NCBI GenBank assembly: GCA_002509325.1
Contig: DADO01000117.1
Location: 5,424 to 12,040 of the forward strand
Source: Methanosarcina sp. UBA402
GTDB lineage: Archaea; Halobacteriota; Methanosarcinia; Methanosarcinales; Methanosarcinaceae
Direction of reading: 5' to 3'
DNA: 6,617 nt
This document shows, piece after piece, positions 5,781-6,617 of this stretch. Position numbers and translations under genes: made by a program. Numbering within the stretch: position 1 is the first letter of the stretch; each line of letters begins with the position of its first letter. The notes beneath the pieces are model-generated. The model searched no databases, was not told where the DNA came from, and was given only the letters and a program-made list of their open reading frames with translations.

Positions 5781-5821
5781 GTCCTCCTCTTTCTGTCCTC
5801 CTCTTTCTGTCCTCCTCTTTA
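5781..5821 (-). repeat. Three tandem 14-bp repeats each carrying a Shine-Dalgarno site
   Basis: On the plus strand gtcctcctctttct occurs at 5781-5794 and 5795-5808, and a third copy, one base different, spans 5809-5821. On the minus strand each copy supplies GAGGAGG. The copy nearest the gene sits 7 bases before the TTG start of the lipoprotein and is the likely ribosome binding site. The other two lie 14 and 28 bases further upstream. Confidence 0.9.
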
Positions 5822-5837
5822 TCAATTATATTTCAAT

Positions 5838-5845
5838 GTATATGC
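5838..5845 (-). promoter_or_regulatory. Putative TATA box of the lipoprotein-membrane protein operon
   Basis: The minus strand reads GCATATAC after an A-run that could act as BRE. Usual spacing places the start near 5815, so the message would begin inside the Shine-Dalgarno repeat array. A second candidate, AAATATAAT (5825-5833), would start transcription near 5802 and leave only one or two repeat copies in the leader. Confidence 0.4.
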
Positions 5846-5904
5846 TTTTTTGCCTTCATGGACACTTTTTCTTTTCCTGGAAGAAGGTTGGATGAAAATT
5901 ATTA

Positions 5905-5928
5905 ATATGAACACATCGATATTCATAT
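5905..5928. promoter_or_regulatory. Inverted repeat ATATGAA-N10-TTCATAT, candidate operator
   Basis: Perfect 7-bp arms (5905-5911 and 5922-5928) enclose 10 bases. The 24-bp layout suits a dimeric helix-turn-helix regulator. It lies about 165 bases upstream of the stress protein gene and about 130 bases upstream of the minus-strand lipoprotein start, so it could act on either promoter. The arms are AT-rich, which lowers confidence. Confidence 0.35.
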
Positions 5929-5948
5929 GTGGATTAAAATGAAATGGC

Positions 5949-6020
5949 CAGAGCATAGAGCCCAAGCTTAAAGGATTCTATTTGCGACCAGTAGCTCTGA
6001 AATTACTTACAAACTGTAAG
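5949..6020 (+). other. Potentially structured leader of the stress protein gene
   Basis: CAGAGC (5949-5954) followed directly by ATAGA (5955-5959) can pair with TCTAT (5977-5981) and GCTCTG (5994-5999), giving an 11-bp interrupted stem with a 12-base bulge. A second hairpin CTTACA-AAC-TGTAAG follows (6006-6020). Together they could form a folded 5' leader or a small RNA ahead of the gene. No known riboswitch class is recognised. Confidence 0.35.
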
Positions 6021-6091
6021 CCTGTAGAAAGGATGAAACCCCGGGTGACAGGAATAAAATCTGATAACAAATCGAGAACATGAGGGATATT

Positions 6092-6586
6092 ATGGAAGAA
6101 AGCCTTGATATTAAATCTAAACCACGAAGACTGATACTAATCGCGACCGATGGCTCAGAGACCGCAAACGAAGCCGCAGATTTCGGGATAGAGATTGTTG
6201 GGTGTACTGGGGCAAAAATATATGCCGTGTATGTTATTGATACAACACCTTATCGCTCAGTTTCACTGGATAAAATCTGGTCAAGAGAGACGCTTGACGA
6301 ATTTGAGAGAGTGGGACATGAAGCAACCTCTTATGTGGAGAAGATTGGAAAAGCTGCTGGATTGGAAGTCGAAACCAGGGTGCTCAGGGGTCATCCGGCT
6401 GAAAAGATTTTGAGCTTCTCAGAAGATAATAATATCGATATGATCATAGTGGGGTCGCTTGGAAAAGGCGGATATGAACGTGTTCTACTTGGCAGCGTAT
6501 CGGAAAAAATAGTAAGGCATGCAAAAATTCCGGTGCTGGTTGTCCGAGAAAGACACAAAAGTGAGAAAAAGTTGATACAGGCATAA
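6092..6586 (+). CDS. Universal stress protein (UspA family)
   Basis: This single-domain universal stress protein has 164 residues, a usual length. The first strand and loop LILIATDGSE (14-23) carry the conserved Asp20. The ATP-binding pattern G-x2-G-x9-G-S is complete (Gly121, Gly124, Gly134, Ser135), so nucleotide binding is expected rather than the non-binding UspA type. VLRGHPAEKIL (97-107) and IPVLVVRE (146-153) are also typical of the family. Such proteins act as cytoplasmic dimers in stress or energy-state responses; no specific partner can be read from this gene. The ATG at 6092 is chosen because GAGG lies 6 bases upstream; the ATG at 6080 would add four residues and has a poorer ribosome site. 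It stands alone after a long, possibly structured leader. A Lys-rich tail (RHKSEKKLIQA) ends the protein. Confidence 0.95.
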   Translation: MEESLDIKSKPRRLILIATDGSETANEAADFGIEIVGCTGAKIYAVYVIDTTPYRSVSLDKIWSRETLDEFERVGHEATSYVEKIGKAAGLEVETRVLRGHPAEKILSFSEDNNIDMIIVGSLGKGGYERVLLGSVSEKIVRHAKIPVLVVRERHKSEKKLIQA

Positions 6587-6589
6587 TCC

Positions 6590-6617
6590 AGCTACAATAA
6601 TCTAGCTACAATAATCC
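6590..6617. repeat. 14-bp tandem repeat at right edge
   Basis: agctacaataatct (6590-6603) is followed by agctacaataatcc (6604-6617), a match of 13 in 14 that reaches the window end and may continue beyond it. It begins 3 bases after the stop of the stress protein gene. Confidence 0.85.

Noticed and set aside
6030..6070. Possible C/D box RNA (AGGATGA ... CTGA)
   Set aside because: The C box is imperfect, the spacing is too short for a full C/D guide RNA and no clear D' or C' boxes are present.
1..6617. CRISPR array, tRNA or rRNA genes
   Set aside because: The tandem repeats have no unique spacers and lie in or beside coding genes, and no tRNA cloverleaf or rRNA motif was recognised.

Overview
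The window looks like a chromosomal segment of a methanogenic archaeon, most likely a Methanosarcina. The main reasons are a tight YcaO-TfuA pair with no RiPP precursor beside it, which in methanogens is the McrA thioglycine-forming system; archaeal TATA-type promoter sequences with purine-rich Shine-Dalgarno sites; very AT-rich, long intergenic spacers; and surface lipoprotein-like genes, one with a PGF-CTERM-like tail. The genus is inferred from recalled family features, not from a search.

Layout. Positions 1-303 hold no gene. On the minus strand, 304-1152 encodes a repeat-rich putative lipoprotein with a C-terminal membrane segment. Positions 1153-2096 are a non-coding tract with a 150-bp relic of an IS6-like insertion sequence (1266-1415) and a hairpin. 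A small DUF2892/YgaP-type membrane protein (2097-2372, minus) is divergent from ycaO-tfuA (2520-4453, plus), and a near-perfect 21-bp palindrome lies midway between the two putative TATA boxes. Converging on tfuA is a two-gene minus-strand unit: a lipoprotein with an internally duplicated domain (5775-4792), overlapped by a gene for a two-helix membrane protein (4795-4520). Three tandem 14-bp copies of a Shine-Dalgarno-containing sequence precede this unit. A universal stress protein gene (6092-6586, plus) follows a potentially structured leader, and a 14-bp tandem repeat runs to the right edge.

How the genes work together. YcaO (ATP-dependent backbone activation) and TfuA (partner required for thioamidation) are translationally coupled and are expected to install thioglycine in the alpha subunit of methyl-coenzyme M reductase. 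The divergent DUF2892 protein belongs to a family found fused to rhodanese domains elsewhere (YgaP), so a link to sulfur supply is conceivable but unproven. The cell-surface genes and the stress protein show no clear functional link to thioamidation. No defence system, CRISPR array, tRNA or rRNA was seen. The most useful new leads are the shared palindrome, the in-frame repeat arrays of the first lipoprotein, the deleted IS relic, and the triplicated Shine-Dalgarno repeat.
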